DNA from: Terrihabitans soli
Lineage (GTDB): Bacteria > Pseudomonadota > Alphaproteobacteria > Rhizobiales > Methylopilaceae
NCBI RefSeq assembly: GCF_014191545.1
Contig: NZ_AP023361.1
Location: 2,508,501-2,572,500, forward strand
Reading direction: 5' to 3'
Length of the DNA: 64,000 nucleotides
Shown here: piece by piece, positions 1-8,089 of the stretch
How the letters are laid out: every line of letters begins with the position of its first letter
Position numbering within the stretch: the stretch's first letter is position 1
Position numbers and translations under genes: made by a program
The notes under the pieces: model-generated
Database searches by the model: none
Seen by the model: only the letters and a program-made list of their open reading frames with translations
What the model was told of the DNA's origin: nothing

Positions 1-260
1 GCTTCGAGCGTTGCCGGATCGCAGGCCTTCCAGGCCGCGGCGATCTCGGCTTCCGTCACGCGCAGTTTGGCGGGGGTGATGTCGAAGCGGTCGAATTTGC
101 GCGTGTAGTCGCACAGCGCGACATCGCCCTTGGTGCGCACCTCGCGAATGATCGCGCGCACCGCATTATCGACGTCTTCGGAGACCTCGCGCTTTTGCGC
201 GAGCAAGGCCGAAAAGCGCGCCTCGAAATCGGGCGCGCCGGCGTCCAGCAGAGCCGCCAT
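1..260 (-). CDS. hisD: Histidinol dehydrogenase, N-terminal part (runs off left edge)
   Basis: Partial gene. The reverse strand from the ATG at 260 reads as the start of alphaproteobacterial HisD: an opening MAALLDAGAPDFEARF, then an acidic helix and a segment ending CDYTRKFDRFDI, the usual first 60 or so residues. The enzyme oxidises L-histidinol to L-histidine with two NAD+, the last step of histidine synthesis, in the cytoplasm. The Zn and substrate residues lie beyond the window edge. The start is 2 bases after the DUF2948 stop, so the two are probably co-transcribed, and DUF2948-hisD adjacency is common in Hyphomicrobiales. The identification rests on the N-terminal sequence and this synteny. 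Confidence 0.9.
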   Translation of the reverse strand, partial: MAALLDAGAPDFEARFSALLAQKREVSEDVDNAVRAIIREVRTKGDVALCDYTRKFDRFDITPAKLRVTEAEIAAAWKACDPATLE

Positions 261-262
261 AT

Positions 263-724
263 TCAGGCGTCCTCGGTTTCGGCTTCGGCTTCAGGATGGC
301 TCGGGCAGCACGTGCAGTCCCAGGTGGGACCGAGATCCTTCAACGCCGCTTCCAGGCACTCGACCTCGAGCTTGATCGATGCGCCGCCTTCGAGAAGCAG
401 GACGACCGAGCCGCCCGGCGCCTCCTCGCCCGGCTGGAAGGCCAGAGCGAGAAGATTGACCACTTTGTCTTTTTCTTCGAGCGGCACGCCCTTCGACGAA
501 ACCTTAACCACGTCATCGAAATGCACCGCAGCACGGCGGCGGCAATTCTTGTTTTCGAGCGTGCGGCGCTCCCAATCGAAGCGGTCGACAGCAAAGGCGA
601 AGCGGCGCTCGCGCGGAAGGTAGATGAGATCGGCGACCTTCAGCTCGGCGTCCTGCAGGTGCACGGACAGGACCGAAAGGTCCTCGGCATCGCGGGCCAG
701 AAGTCTCAAAGGGGCGTCGGACAT
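263..724 (-). CDS. DUF2948 family protein
   Basis: A protein of about 153 residues of the DUF2948 family, which in alphaproteobacteria usually lies between murA and hisD. Its molecular role is unknown. The start is placed at the ATG at 724 (MSDAPLRLLARDAEDL), because this matches the family's usual beginning; an upstream in-frame ATG at 754 would add ten atypical residues. Visible features are a soluble, acidic, mixed alpha/beta chain with a conserved-looking RRFAFAVDRFDWE segment, and a short C-terminal segment with two cysteines (CTCC) followed by acidic residues. There is no signal peptide or membrane segment. It is 2 bases upstream of hisD and likely shares its transcript. Confidence 0.85.
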   Translation of the reverse strand: MSDAPLRLLARDAEDLSVLSVHLQDAELKVADLIYLPRERRFAFAVDRFDWERRTLENKNCRRRAAVHFDDVVKVSSKGVPLEEKDKVVNLLALAFQPGEEAPGGSVVLLLEGGASIKLEVECLEAALKDLGPTWDCTCCPSHPEAEAETEDA

Positions 725-849
725 GGGGGCTCGACCGGTTTGCGTGTGGAGCACCAGACTTAAGAAAGCCGGGTCCGGAACGCAATGGCGGCGCCCCGGT
801 CCCCTGAGGAATAGGAGCCTATTTTCAGCCGGTTCGGGCCGCCTCGGGC

Positions 850-2211
850 TCAGAACGACTTGTGCACGCGGAGGCCGGCGCTCCAGTCGACGCCGCTGTC
901 ATTGTCGATATGGGTGCTTTCGTCCGACGGATTTTGGCGGATATCGATGATATCTCGGCCGCTCCAATCCACGCCGCCGGTCAGGCCGATATTCAGCCCT
1001 TCCTCGGGCAGCGTGTAGCCGAAGACGAGGCGCAGGCGCGTCGCGACGTCGATCGTCGAAAAATCGTCTTCGAGCGTCGAGGTCCCGGGGCCGCCGCAGC
1101 TGCCGCAGCTTTCTTCGGATTTCAGTTCCGAATACCGCGCAACGGCGAGCACATCGAGACCGCCGCCGACGTAAAAGCCGTTGCCGAAGCCGTGGATGCC
1201 GGACACCGAGGGACCGATGCCGAACTCATAGCTCTTCAGCGTCTGCTCAAGATCGGCATAGGCGACACCGGGGAAGGCAACGGATTCGACCTGGCCATCC
1301 TGCGTCAGCTCGGACCCGCGGACGCGCAGCACGATGCCGACATCCTTGCGCGAACGTCTCATCGCCGCATCGACCGGCGCGCCCCAGGAGCCGCCGCCGT
1401 CCCAATTGAATTCGCGCGCGATGCGGTAGGTGCCGCTGAATTCGTGGCGCTCCACATCGCTTGATGCGACGACACCGAGACCGGAGGCCCAACCGGCGCC
1501 GTTCGCAACATCCTGCGGGACATAGCCGGCGCTGGTGCCGCTCGCGACCTCGGCCGAGGAGTCCGAGCCGGTGAAAGAATAATCCAGCCCGAAGGATTGC
1601 CGCCAATCGCCGACGGCATAATCGTAACTCGCGCTCAGGCCGATACCTTCGGACCGCTCATCGCTTTTGGCGATGAACGGATCGCCGGCGGTCACGATGG
1701 TGCCGAAACCGGATTTGTCGCCCGTATAGACAGAGGTGAAGCTCGTCGCGGCGGAAATCTGGATGCAGGCCGGCGCCCGGATCGGCGCGGGTGCAGGCGC
1801 GGGTGTCGGGGCCGGCGCGGGCGTTGGCACCAGCGGAAGTGAAGGCGGCGGCGGTATGTAATAGAACGGCACCGGACCGGTCTCGCACACCCTGAGATAT
1901 TCGAATCTGACGCTACCGGTGATGCACGGCCCCTGAGGCAGGAGCGCTTTTCCGCGAAGGGCCGCCGCAAGCACTTTCTCATCGCCCACACCTTTGCGCA
2001 CGGCGATGAATTCTTCGAGGCGCGCCATGGCCCGACGCCAGGCAGGGCAGTTCTTATGCCTGTCAGCACTTTCAAGCTCGGCGAAGATCTCTCTCATCAC
2101 CTCGGGGGCCTTGGGGCCGTCGAGATCGATGAAAATCTGCGCAGACGCCGGCTGAACCGGAACGGACGCGGCAAGCATCCCAATGAAAACAGCAGCAGCG
2201 AGTATGCGCAT
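850..2211 (-). CDS. Secreted protein with helical N-domain, Pro/Ala linker and outer-membrane beta-barrel-like C-domain
   Basis: 453 residues with no family I can name. A signal peptide (residues 1-24, cleavage after PASA) is followed by a short helical, cysteine-containing region (about 30-110). Next comes a proline/alanine-rich linker (about 120-150), then about 300 residues of alternating polar/aromatic strands with Gly/Asp/Ser turns, typical of outer-membrane barrels. The last residue is phenylalanine (VHKSF), the usual C-terminal barrel signature for BAM recognition. The start is preceded by a purine-rich GGGGGAA. It lies next to a divergent LuxR-type regulator starting about 200 bases away. 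Likely located in the outer membrane with a periplasmic N-domain; substrate or partner unknown. A surface-exposed autotransporter-like barrel without a passenger is an alternative. Confidence 0.6.
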   Translation of the reverse strand: MRILAAAVFIGMLAASVPVQPASAQIFIDLDGPKAPEVMREIFAELESADRHKNCPAWRRAMARLEEFIAVRKGVGDEKVLAAALRGKALLPQGPCITGSVRFEYLRVCETGPVPFYYIPPPPSLPLVPTPAPAPTPAPAPAPIRAPACIQISAATSFTSVYTGDKSGFGTIVTAGDPFIAKSDERSEGIGLSASYDYAVGDWRQSFGLDYSFTGSDSSAEVASGTSAGYVPQDVANGAGWASGLGVVASSDVERHEFSGTYRIAREFNWDGGGSWGAPVDAAMRRSRKDVGIVLRVRGSELTQDGQVESVAFPGVAYADLEQTLKSYEFGIGPSVSGIHGFGNGFYVGGGLDVLAVARYSELKSEESCGSCGGPGTSTLEDDFSTIDVATRLRLVFGYTLPEEGLNIGLTGGVDWSGRDIIDIRQNPSDESTHIDNDSGVDWSAGLRVHKSF

Positions 2212-2415
2212 CGTCGATTCCCCCGAACCTTGGAACGCACGCTAGCGGGTATGGACGGGAGGCGGCGTCACCAGAATTGGTGATGACAGCCGGCCATTCG
2301 CAGCCGATAGTTGAAAAGGGAAATGGGGGTTGCCGTCCGGCCACAGTGCCGAGGCGGATGTTCGTGTTGCCTCCGTCCGGGCCTGCAAGGCCGCGATGCC
2401 CGTGTGGAGGCAGAT

Positions 2416-3564
2416 ATGCTGAAGCGGGATGAAGACAGCTTTTTGCGCGCGCTCGCCGCCGTCGAAGCCGCGGCGTTCGACGAGACAGGCTGGCCTAACG
2501 CGCTTGCCCTCATCAGCAATCTGTTCGGCTCGGCCGGCGCGACGATGGAAGCGGCAGACAAAAGCATCATGCAGCTGACCGATTTCTGGGGCCACGGCAT
2601 CCCCGAAGGCAGCGATATCGCCTATTCGGAGCATTACATTTCGATCAGCCCGCGCGTCGTGCTCGGCTTCCGCAGCATCCAGGACGAGATCGGTTACGAT
2701 TCACAGGTCATCGACGAACACGCGATGAACCGGGACCCGTTCTATTCCGACTTTCTCGGCAAATGCGACCTTCGCTATTTCATGTCCGGGACGATCATCC
2801 AGAACCCCACGGAATTTGCATGTATCGCCCTGCAGCGCTCGCCGCGGGAAGGCCACGTGCAGCAAAGCGAGATCGACATGATGGCGCGGCTCACTCCCCA
2901 TGTAAGGCAGGCTTACGATGTGACGCGGCGCATGCGCGCCGCGACCGAAACCGCGCGGTCCCTCGAACGGGCGCTCGACTGGCTGAACGACGGCGCGCTG
3001 CTGATCGGCCCGGACGGAAAAGTGATCTACGCCAATGAAGCCGCGCGAGCCTTCGCGCGGCGCGGCGACGGATTTCGCGTTCACAAAGGTGCGGTCGAAT
3101 TTCTGTCGCCGGAAGCACGCGCCCTTTTTGAGCCGGCTCTTGCCGAGATCGCCGGAACGCGCAAAGCGGGCGCACCTTCCGCACCGCCAGATTTCCCGCT
3201 GCCGCGCACAGGCGGCGCCCCGCCCTATATCTGCTCGGTCAGGCCGGTCGCAGCCTCCGAGCGGCGCTGGGACAGAACAGCGGCGATCGCCGTCGTATTC
3301 ATCCGGGACCCTTTAAAGCAGGGCGACGAGCAAGCGGCGGCGATTGCGCGGCTGGCCTTCGGACTGACGGAAGCAGAGGCTCATCTTGCCACCGCCCTGC
3401 AGAGCGGCGTTGCGCTCGCCCAATATGCGCGCACCCGCAAGCTCAGCCTCAACACGGTGTACACACATCTGCGCCGCATCAAGGAAAAGACGGGCACACG
3501 CCGGATGGCCGACCTGACGTCGAAACTAGGCGCGCTGAAGCCGCCGCTGAAGGGCGAGGTCTAG
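2416..3564 (+). CDS. LuxR-family helix-turn-helix transcriptional regulator
   Basis: 382 residues. The C-terminal 65 residues form a LuxR/GerE-type DNA-binding domain: [14 protein letters not shown] followed by the recognition helix [18 protein letters not shown]. The N-terminal 300 residues have no receiver aspartate. They look like a sensory region, with a PAS-like stretch around residues 190-300 ([20 protein letters not shown] is typical of a PAS beginning). The start at ATG 2416 is chosen because GGAGG lies 6 bases upstream (2407-2410 region); a longer frame opens at 2311 without such a site. It overlaps the 3' end of convergent murA by 4 bases. The divergent barrel-protein gene is a plausible target. 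The signal is unknown. Confidence 0.8.
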   Translation: MLKRDEDSFLRALAAVEAAAFDETGWPNALALISNLFGSAGATMEAADKSIMQLTDFWGHGIPEGSDIAYSEHYISISPRVVLGFRSIQDEIGYDSQVIDEHAMNRDPFYSDFLGKCDLRYFMSGTIIQNPTEFACIALQRSPREGHVQQSEIDMMARLTPHVRQAYDVTRRMRAATETARSLERALDWLNDGALLIGPDGKVIYANEAARAFARRGDGFRVHKGAVEFLSPEARALFEPALAEIAGTRKAGAPSAPPDFPLPRTGGAPPYICSVRPVAASERRWDRTAAIAVVFIRDPLKQGDEQAAAIARLAFGLTEAEAHLATALQSGVALAQYARTRKLSLNTVYTHLRRIKEKTGTRRMADLTSKLGALKPPLKGEV

Positions 3565-4850
3565 CCGGAAATCCGCTCGATGCGGGCGCCGCAGCGGCCG
3601 AGCTTGTGTTCGAGCCGCTCGAAACCGCGATCCAGATGATAGATGCGGTTGATGATGGTTTCGCCTTCCGCCACGAGCCCGCCGATGACGAGCGACACCG
3701 AGGCGCGGAGATCGGTCGCCATGACCGGTGCGCCCTTCAGCCGGTCGACGCCGTCGACATAGGCGGTGTCGCCGTCCAGGCGCACCTTGGCGCCGAGCCG
3801 CGCCAGTTCCTGCACATGCATGAAGCGGTTTTCGAAGATCGTTTCACGGATTTTCGACGTGCCCTGCCCGCGCGTTGCCAGCGCCATGAACTGCGCCTGA
3901 AGATCGGTCGGAAATCCGGGGAAAGGTTCGGTTGTGACATCCACGGCCTGAATGCCATTGCCGTTGCGCGCAACGCGAATGCCGTGCGGCACGCTCTCAA
4001 CCACCGCACCGGCCGAACGAAGCGTCTCCAGCGCCGAGTCGAGAAGATCGGCGCGGGTGTTCTGCAGGATGACATCGCCGCCGGCCATTGCGACAGCAAT
4101 CGCGTAAGTGCCCGTCTCGATCCGGTCGGGGATCACCGCATGCGTGGCCCCATGCAATTTCGAGACTCCGGTGACCTTGATCGTCGACGTGCCGGCGCCC
4201 TCGATCTTCGCGCCCATTTTGATCAGAAGATCGGCGAGGTCCTTGACCTCGGGCTCGCGCGCCGCGTTCTCGATCAGCGTTTCGCCATCGGCGAGGCTCG
4301 CCGCCATCAGCGCAGTGTGCGTTGCACCGACGGAGACTTTCGGAAATTTGATGTGGCCGCCCTTCAGCCCGTGACGGGCCGTGGCGATGACATAGCCGGC
4401 ATCGATCTCGATCTGCGCGCCGAGCACTTCGAGAACCTGCAGCAGAAAATCGACCGGCCGCGTGCCGATGGCGCAGCCGCCCGGCAAGGACACTTTCGCA
4501 TGGCCCATGCGGGCGACGAGCGGGCCGACGACCCAGAAGCTCGCCCGCATGGTCGAGACGAGATCATAGGGCGCAGTGGTATCGACAATCGTCTTGGCGT
4601 TGATCGTCAGAGTCTCGCCATCGTCTTCGGTCTGGCCGTGGCGGCGCCCGCGGATCGAAATGTCGACGCCATGATTGGAGAGAATGCGCTTCAGCTGCGC
4701 GACGTCGGCCAGGCGCGGCACGTTCTCGAGAACGACCTCATCCTCGGTGAGCAGCGCCGCGATCATCAGCGGCAGAGCGGCGTTCTTGGCGCCGGAGATC
4801 GGGATCGAGCCCTCGAGGGGAGCGCCGCCGAGAATGCGAATACGGTCCAT
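3561..4850 (-). CDS. murA: UDP-N-acetylglucosamine 1-carboxyvinyltransferase
   Basis: 429 residues, normal length. It transfers enolpyruvate from PEP to UDP-GlcNAc, the first committed step of peptidoglycan synthesis, in the cytoplasm. The start [14 protein letters not shown] and the substrate-binding [10 protein letters not shown] (about 18-27) are typical of the family. The catalytic loop reads [14 protein letters not shown] with the cysteine at residue 126, the residue alkylated by fosfomycin, so the enzyme should be fosfomycin-sensitive at target level. The two inside-out alpha/beta domains of the EPSP-synthase fold are complete. It is convergent with the LuxR regulator (4-base overlap). 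In many relatives the next genes on this strand are DUF2948 and hisD; here two other genes intervene. Confidence 0.97.
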   Translation of the reverse strand: MDRIRILGGAPLEGSIPISGAKNAALPLMIAALLTEDEVVLENVPRLADVAQLKRILSNHGVDISIRGRRHGQTEDDGETLTINAKTIVDTTAPYDLVSTMRASFWVVGPLVARMGHAKVSLPGGCAIGTRPVDFLLQVLEVLGAQIEIDAGYVIATARHGLKGGHIKFPKVSVGATHTALMAASLADGETLIENAAREPEVKDLADLLIKMGAKIEGAGTSTIKVTGVSKLHGATHAVIPDRIETGTYAIAVAMAGGDVILQNTRADLLDSALETLRSAGAVVESVPHGIRVARNGNGIQAVDVTTEPFPGFPTDLQAQFMALATRGQGTSKIRETIFENRFMHVQELARLGAKVRLDGDTAYVDGVDRLKGAPVMATDLRASVSLVIGGLVAEGETIINRIYHLDRGFERLEHKLGRCGARIERISG

Positions 4851-4951
4851 GCGGGGGAGATGCTCCGGTCGGAGAGACGGACATTAAAGTCGCGGGAGTT
4901 CCGGACTTAATCCAGGGGACGGACGGAAACAAGGCAAGGAGTAGGCCGCGG

Positions 4952-5134
4952 TTAACCCTCACCGCGTCCCTCATGTTCCTTTGCCGCGCCGGGCTTGGCG
5001 TCCTCCCGCCCCTCTTCGCGGCGCCCCTTCGCCTGCGCCTTGCGGCGCTTCAAATTCTCGCGGAGGGCCCCGGCCAGGCGCTCACGGCGTTCGGCCTCGG
5101 CCTTGAGGGTCTCAGGGGTACGTTTGGTGGGCAT
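4952..5134 (-). CDS. Small highly charged hypothetical protein upstream of murA
   Basis: 60 residues from the ATG at 5134 (MPTKRTPETLKAEAERRE). An in-frame start at 5152 would add six residues. The chain is almost entirely Lys/Arg/Glu/Ala and should form one long charged helix, LAGALRENLKRRKAQAKGR, followed by an acidic and basic tail. There is no signal or membrane segment. It lies about 100 bases upstream of murA on the same strand. I recall similar short proteins near murA in other Hyphomicrobiales but know no function. A basic helix of this kind could bind nucleic acid or ribosomes; that is inference only. Confidence 0.6.
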   Translation of the reverse strand: MPTKRTPETLKAEAERRERLAGALRENLKRRKAQAKGRREEGREDAKPGAAKEHEGRGEG

Positions 5135-5241
5135 GATCCGACTCATAAGCAAAGCGGGAAGGCCCGCAAGCGCGGTTGCGCCTCAAACCCCTCTGTGGCA
5201 GTACTCGCGCCGCCTTGGCGCCCTTCGGCCCCTTCGCGTTT

Positions 5242-5316
<75 letters not shown>

Positions 5317-5331
5317 GTTCGCCGCCCCGCT

Positions 5332-5345
5332 TTGACCCTGATCAA
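5332..5345. promoter_or_regulatory. FNR/FixK-type box upstream of hemA
   Basis: TTGAC-CCTG-ATCAA fits the Crp/Fnr-family consensus TTGAY-N4-RTCAA with both half-sites intact. It lies about 175 bases upstream of hemA in the tRNA-hemA intergenic region. ALA synthase genes are known FnrL/FixK targets in Rhodobacter and Bradyrhizobium, so oxygen-responsive control of haem synthesis is the natural reading. The regulator gene is not in the window. Confidence 0.7.
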
Positions 5346-5519
5346 TGCGCCGCCCAGGCTTCCGTGGATAGTGACCTAAACACGCGTATTTGAACGAAAT
5401 TTCCCCGATTGAGCCCCCATAAAGGGACCCTCGCGCAGCCCTCCAAAAAAACGCGGCGCAGTGTCGCTGCGTGGAAGTCGCAAAGCGACAATCGAGATGC
5501 TACAAGCTAGATTAATTCT

Positions 5520-6770
5520 ATGGTCGAGCAATCCTCCCTGATGAAACCGGATTACGGCGCCTTTTTCAGCCAAGCCGTCGAGCGCCTGCACAGTGAGCGC
5601 CGCTATCGTGTCTTCGCCGATCTCGAGCGAATCACGGGCCGCTTCCCGGAAGCGGTCTGGCACTCCCCCGAGGGCGCCAAAGACATCGTGATCTGGTGCT
5701 CGAACGACTATCTGGGCATGGGCCACCACCCGGACGTCGTCAACGCCATGGCCTCGACCGCGCTGTCATCCGGCGCCGGCGCCGGCGGGACCCGCAATAT
5801 TTCGGGCAATCACCATCCGATCGTCGTCCTCGAGCAGGAACTTGCGGACCTTCACGGCAAGGACGCCGCCCTCGTCTTCACCTCGGGTTTTGTGGCCAAT
5901 GAGGCGGCGATCTCGGTCATCGCCTCGGTGATGCCGGACTGCCTGATCCTGTCGGACGAGCTGAACCACGCCTCGATGATCGCCGGCATCCGCCATTCCG
6001 GCTGCGAGAAAAAGATTTTCCGCCACAACGATCTCGCCCATCTCGAAGAGCTGCTGCGCGCGGCCGGCCGCGAGCGTCCCAAGCTCGTCGTGTTCGAGAG
6101 CATCTATTCCATGGACGGCGATGTCGCTCCGATCTCAGCGATCTGCGATCTCGCCGAACGCTACGGCGCCATGACCTATCTCGACGAAGTGCATGCCGTC
6201 GGCATGTATGGCGATCACGGCGCCGGCGTTGCCGAGCGCGAAGGCGTGATGGACCGCGTTGACGTCATCGAAGGCACGCTGGCCAAGGGCTTTGGCGTCG
6301 TCGGCGGCTATATCGCGGCATCCGCCACGATCATCGATACTGTGCGCTCCTATGCGCCGGGCTTCATCTTCACCTCGACGCTGCCGCCGGCCGTTGCCGC
6401 CGCGGCCTGCGCATCGGTACGCCACCTGAAGCACTCGTCCGCCGAACGCGAGGCGCAGCAGCGCCAGGCCAAAGCGACGAAGGCCGCTTTGCTGGCGCGC
6501 GGCCTGCCCGTGCTGACCGGCGAAACGCACATCGTGCCGGTTCTCGTCGGCGATCCGTCGCTGGCGAAAGCCGCTTCAGACCGGCTGCTCGAAAAACACC
6601 GCATCTATGTGCAGCCGATCAACTATCCGACGGTGCCGCGCGGCACCGAGCGTCTGCGCTTTACGCCGACGCCGTTCCATTCGGATGAGCTGATCGCAAA
6701 GCTCGCGGACGCGCTGGATGAAGTCTGGAGCGCGCTCCAGCTCACCCGCATTTCCATCGCCGCCGAATAA
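5520..6770 (+). CDS. hemA: 5-aminolevulinate synthase (ALAS, C4 pathway)
   Basis: 416 residues. It condenses glycine with succinyl-CoA to 5-aminolevulinate, CO2 and CoA, the first step of tetrapyrrole synthesis in alphaproteobacteria. The chain shows the family core RRYRVFADL, the CSNDYLGMG motif, the [12 protein letters not shown] substrate loop, [11 protein letters not shown] with the PLP-ring aspartate, and the PLP lysine in [10 protein letters not shown] (K246). The start is uncertain: ATG 5520 and ATG 5541 (MKPDYGAFF, closer to the family's usual N-terminus) are both possible and neither has a clear Shine-Dalgarno site. The upstream region carries an FNR/FixK-type box. It is convergent with mscL, 9 bases away. 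Confidence 0.95.
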   Translation: MVEQSSLMKPDYGAFFSQAVERLHSERRYRVFADLERITGRFPEAVWHSPEGAKDIVIWCSNDYLGMGHHPDVVNAMASTALSSGAGAGGTRNISGNHHPIVVLEQELADLHGKDAALVFTSGFVANEAAISVIASVMPDCLILSDELNHASMIAGIRHSGCEKKIFRHNDLAHLEELLRAAGRERPKLVVFESIYSMDGDVAPISAICDLAERYGAMTYLDEVHAVGMYGDHGAGVAEREGVMDRVDVIEGTLAKGFGVVGGYIAASATIIDTVRSYAPGFIFTSTLPPAVAAAACASVRHLKHSSAEREAQQRQAKATKAALLARGLPVLTGETHIVPVLVGDPSLAKAASDRLLEKHRIYVQPINYPTVPRGTERLRFTPTPFHSDELIAKLADALDEVWSALQLTRISIAAE

Positions 6771-6779
6771 TCTCCAGCG

Positions 6780-7184
6780 TTATTTCTTCGCCAGAAGATC
6801 GCGGATTTCCGTCAGCAGCACTTCCTGCTTCGGCGGCGCTGCGGGCGCTTCCTCTTCGGTCTTGCGCAGGCGGTTGATGCCGCGCACCGCGAGGAAGAGG
6901 ATCCAGGCAATAATGATGAAGTTCAGCGCGACGGTCAGGAACGCGCCGTAGCCCACGGTCGCACCGGCCTTTTTTGCTTCGTCATAGGTCGCGGCAGGCG
7001 CACCGCCGAGCTGGAAGAAATAGTTCGAGAAATCGAGACCGCCGGTCACATAGCCGATGATCGGCATGATGACATCGGCCACCAGCGAATTGACGATACC
7101 GCTGAACGCCGCGCCGATGATCACGCCGACGGCGAGATCGACAACATTGCCCTTCAGCGCAAATTTCTTGAATTCCTCGAGCAT
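6780..7184 (-). CDS. mscL: Large-conductance mechanosensitive channel
   Basis: 134 residues. It is a homopentameric inner-membrane channel that opens under membrane tension to release solutes during hypo-osmotic shock. It has the N-terminal amphipathic helix [22 protein letters not shown]1 with [19 protein letters not shown], the periplasmic loop, TM2 [19 protein letters not shown] and the C-terminal helix ending [11 protein letters not shown]. The start is set at ATG 7184 because GGAGAGG precedes it (7190-7196); a GTG in frame at 7199 would lie within that site. It is convergent with hemA. Confidence 0.96.
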   Translation of the reverse strand: MLEEFKKFALKGNVVDLAVGVIIGAAFSGIVNSLVADVIMPIIGYVTGGLDFSNYFFQLGGAPAATYDEAKKAGATVGYGAFLTVALNFIIIAWILFLAVRGINRLRKTEEEAPAAPPKQEVLLTEIRDLLAKK

Positions 7185-7222
7185 GACACGCCTCTCCACG
7201 AAGTCCTGAGGCGAGCCTAGAC

Positions 7223-7945
7223 CTAATTGCCCGCGACTTTAAGCTTGCGGAGATCGGCGGCGACTTTCTTTCGCTCGTCGAGCGCAGCGAAATCAGTCTC
7301 CTTAAAAGGTGGCTTGCCGCCGCCGACGAAAACCTTGAAGCCCGTTTTGGTTGCAACGACATCGCCATGGCGCAGCGTCGCGTCGTTGAGGATCGGCACG
7401 GTCATGAACGATTCGCGTGTCTGGCTCTTCGGACAGGCGCTTTCCGCCGCAGGCTGAGCCGTCGTGGCATCGAGCGAGGCGCGTCCCTCCTGCAGCGGCG
7501 CGCTCGATGCGAGCTCCACCGGAGCAAATCCCTGGCCGGGGACAAATTTTTCGAGGACGAGCTGCGCCGGTGCCCCGCCTGCGGCGGCCGAGCACATGGC
7601 TTCGGCCTCCTTCTGACGGCTTTTGGCCGGCATGAAGCCCATCACCATCTGGGCGCCGTCGCACTGACGCTTGCAGACGACGCGCTGCAGATTGCTCGTG
7701 ACGGCCACCCTCTGCTGCGGCCGCTCCTCTTCGAACCCGAAAAACTCGCTGAAGAACCCGCCATCTCCGCGCATGGGTACGGATTCGGCCGGATAGTCAG
7801 TCCGGGGCGCCTCACGGGCCCGGTTCTGTTTCAACAGGAATTGCAGCGGGCTTTCGGCCCGGGGGCCGGTCAGATCAACCGTAAAGGCGGCCGCAGCCAC
7901 GCCTAAAAAGCCAGCGATGGCGGCAAGATGGATAGGTTTTGGCAT
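7223..7945 (-). CDS. DUF2865 domain-containing exported protein
   Basis: 240 residues from ATG 7945 ([21 protein letters not shown]), chosen because it places a signal peptide or signal anchor at the N-terminus; a longer frame begins at 8017. The C-terminal 150 residues show the DUF2865 pattern: [17 protein letters not shown] with paired cysteines, an MCSAA stretch with a further cysteine, and a closing [19 protein letters not shown]. This family is frequent in Hyphomicrobiales and probably periplasmic; no function is known to me. The four or more cysteines suggest disulfides. It lies between convergent mscL/hemA and the divergent large sensor kinase. Confidence 0.75.
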   Translation of the reverse strand: MPKPIHLAAIAGFLGVAAAAFTVDLTGPRAESPLQFLLKQNRAREAPRTDYPAESVPMRGDGGFFSEFFGFEEERPQQRVAVTSNLQRVVCKRQCDGAQMVMGFMPAKSRQKEAEAMCSAAAGGAPAQLVLEKFVPGQGFAPVELASSAPLQEGRASLDATTAQPAAESACPKSQTRESFMTVPILNDATLRHGDVVATKTGFKVFVGGGKPPFKETDFAALDERKKVAADLRKLKVAGN

Positions 7946-8089
7946 GAAACACTCGTTTGGGAGATTAACTTCCGATCTACCCAAAGGTTCAGTCGCACCA
8001 TGCACGTAAAGGTTCAAAGGCGGGCAGCCCTAGTGGCCGCGCTCGCCCGCTGGTATCAATCAGTCAACCGAGTGTTGAGGACCTGAGTT

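Noticed and set aside
1780-1860. Short tandem repeat or CRISPR-like array from the Pro/Ala codons of the barrel protein
   Set aside because: The repeats are in-frame PA/PTP codons of an interdomain linker, with no constant repeat and no spacers.
3606-4910. Open frame of 434 codons antisense to murA
   Set aside because: murA is unambiguous on the other strand with its catalytic Cys126; the antisense product has no recognisable feature.
5317-5519. A small gene in the tRNA-Thr to hemA gap
   Set aside because: Short frames here have no ribosome-binding site or domain. The gap is better explained as the hemA regulatory region with its FNR/FixK-type box.
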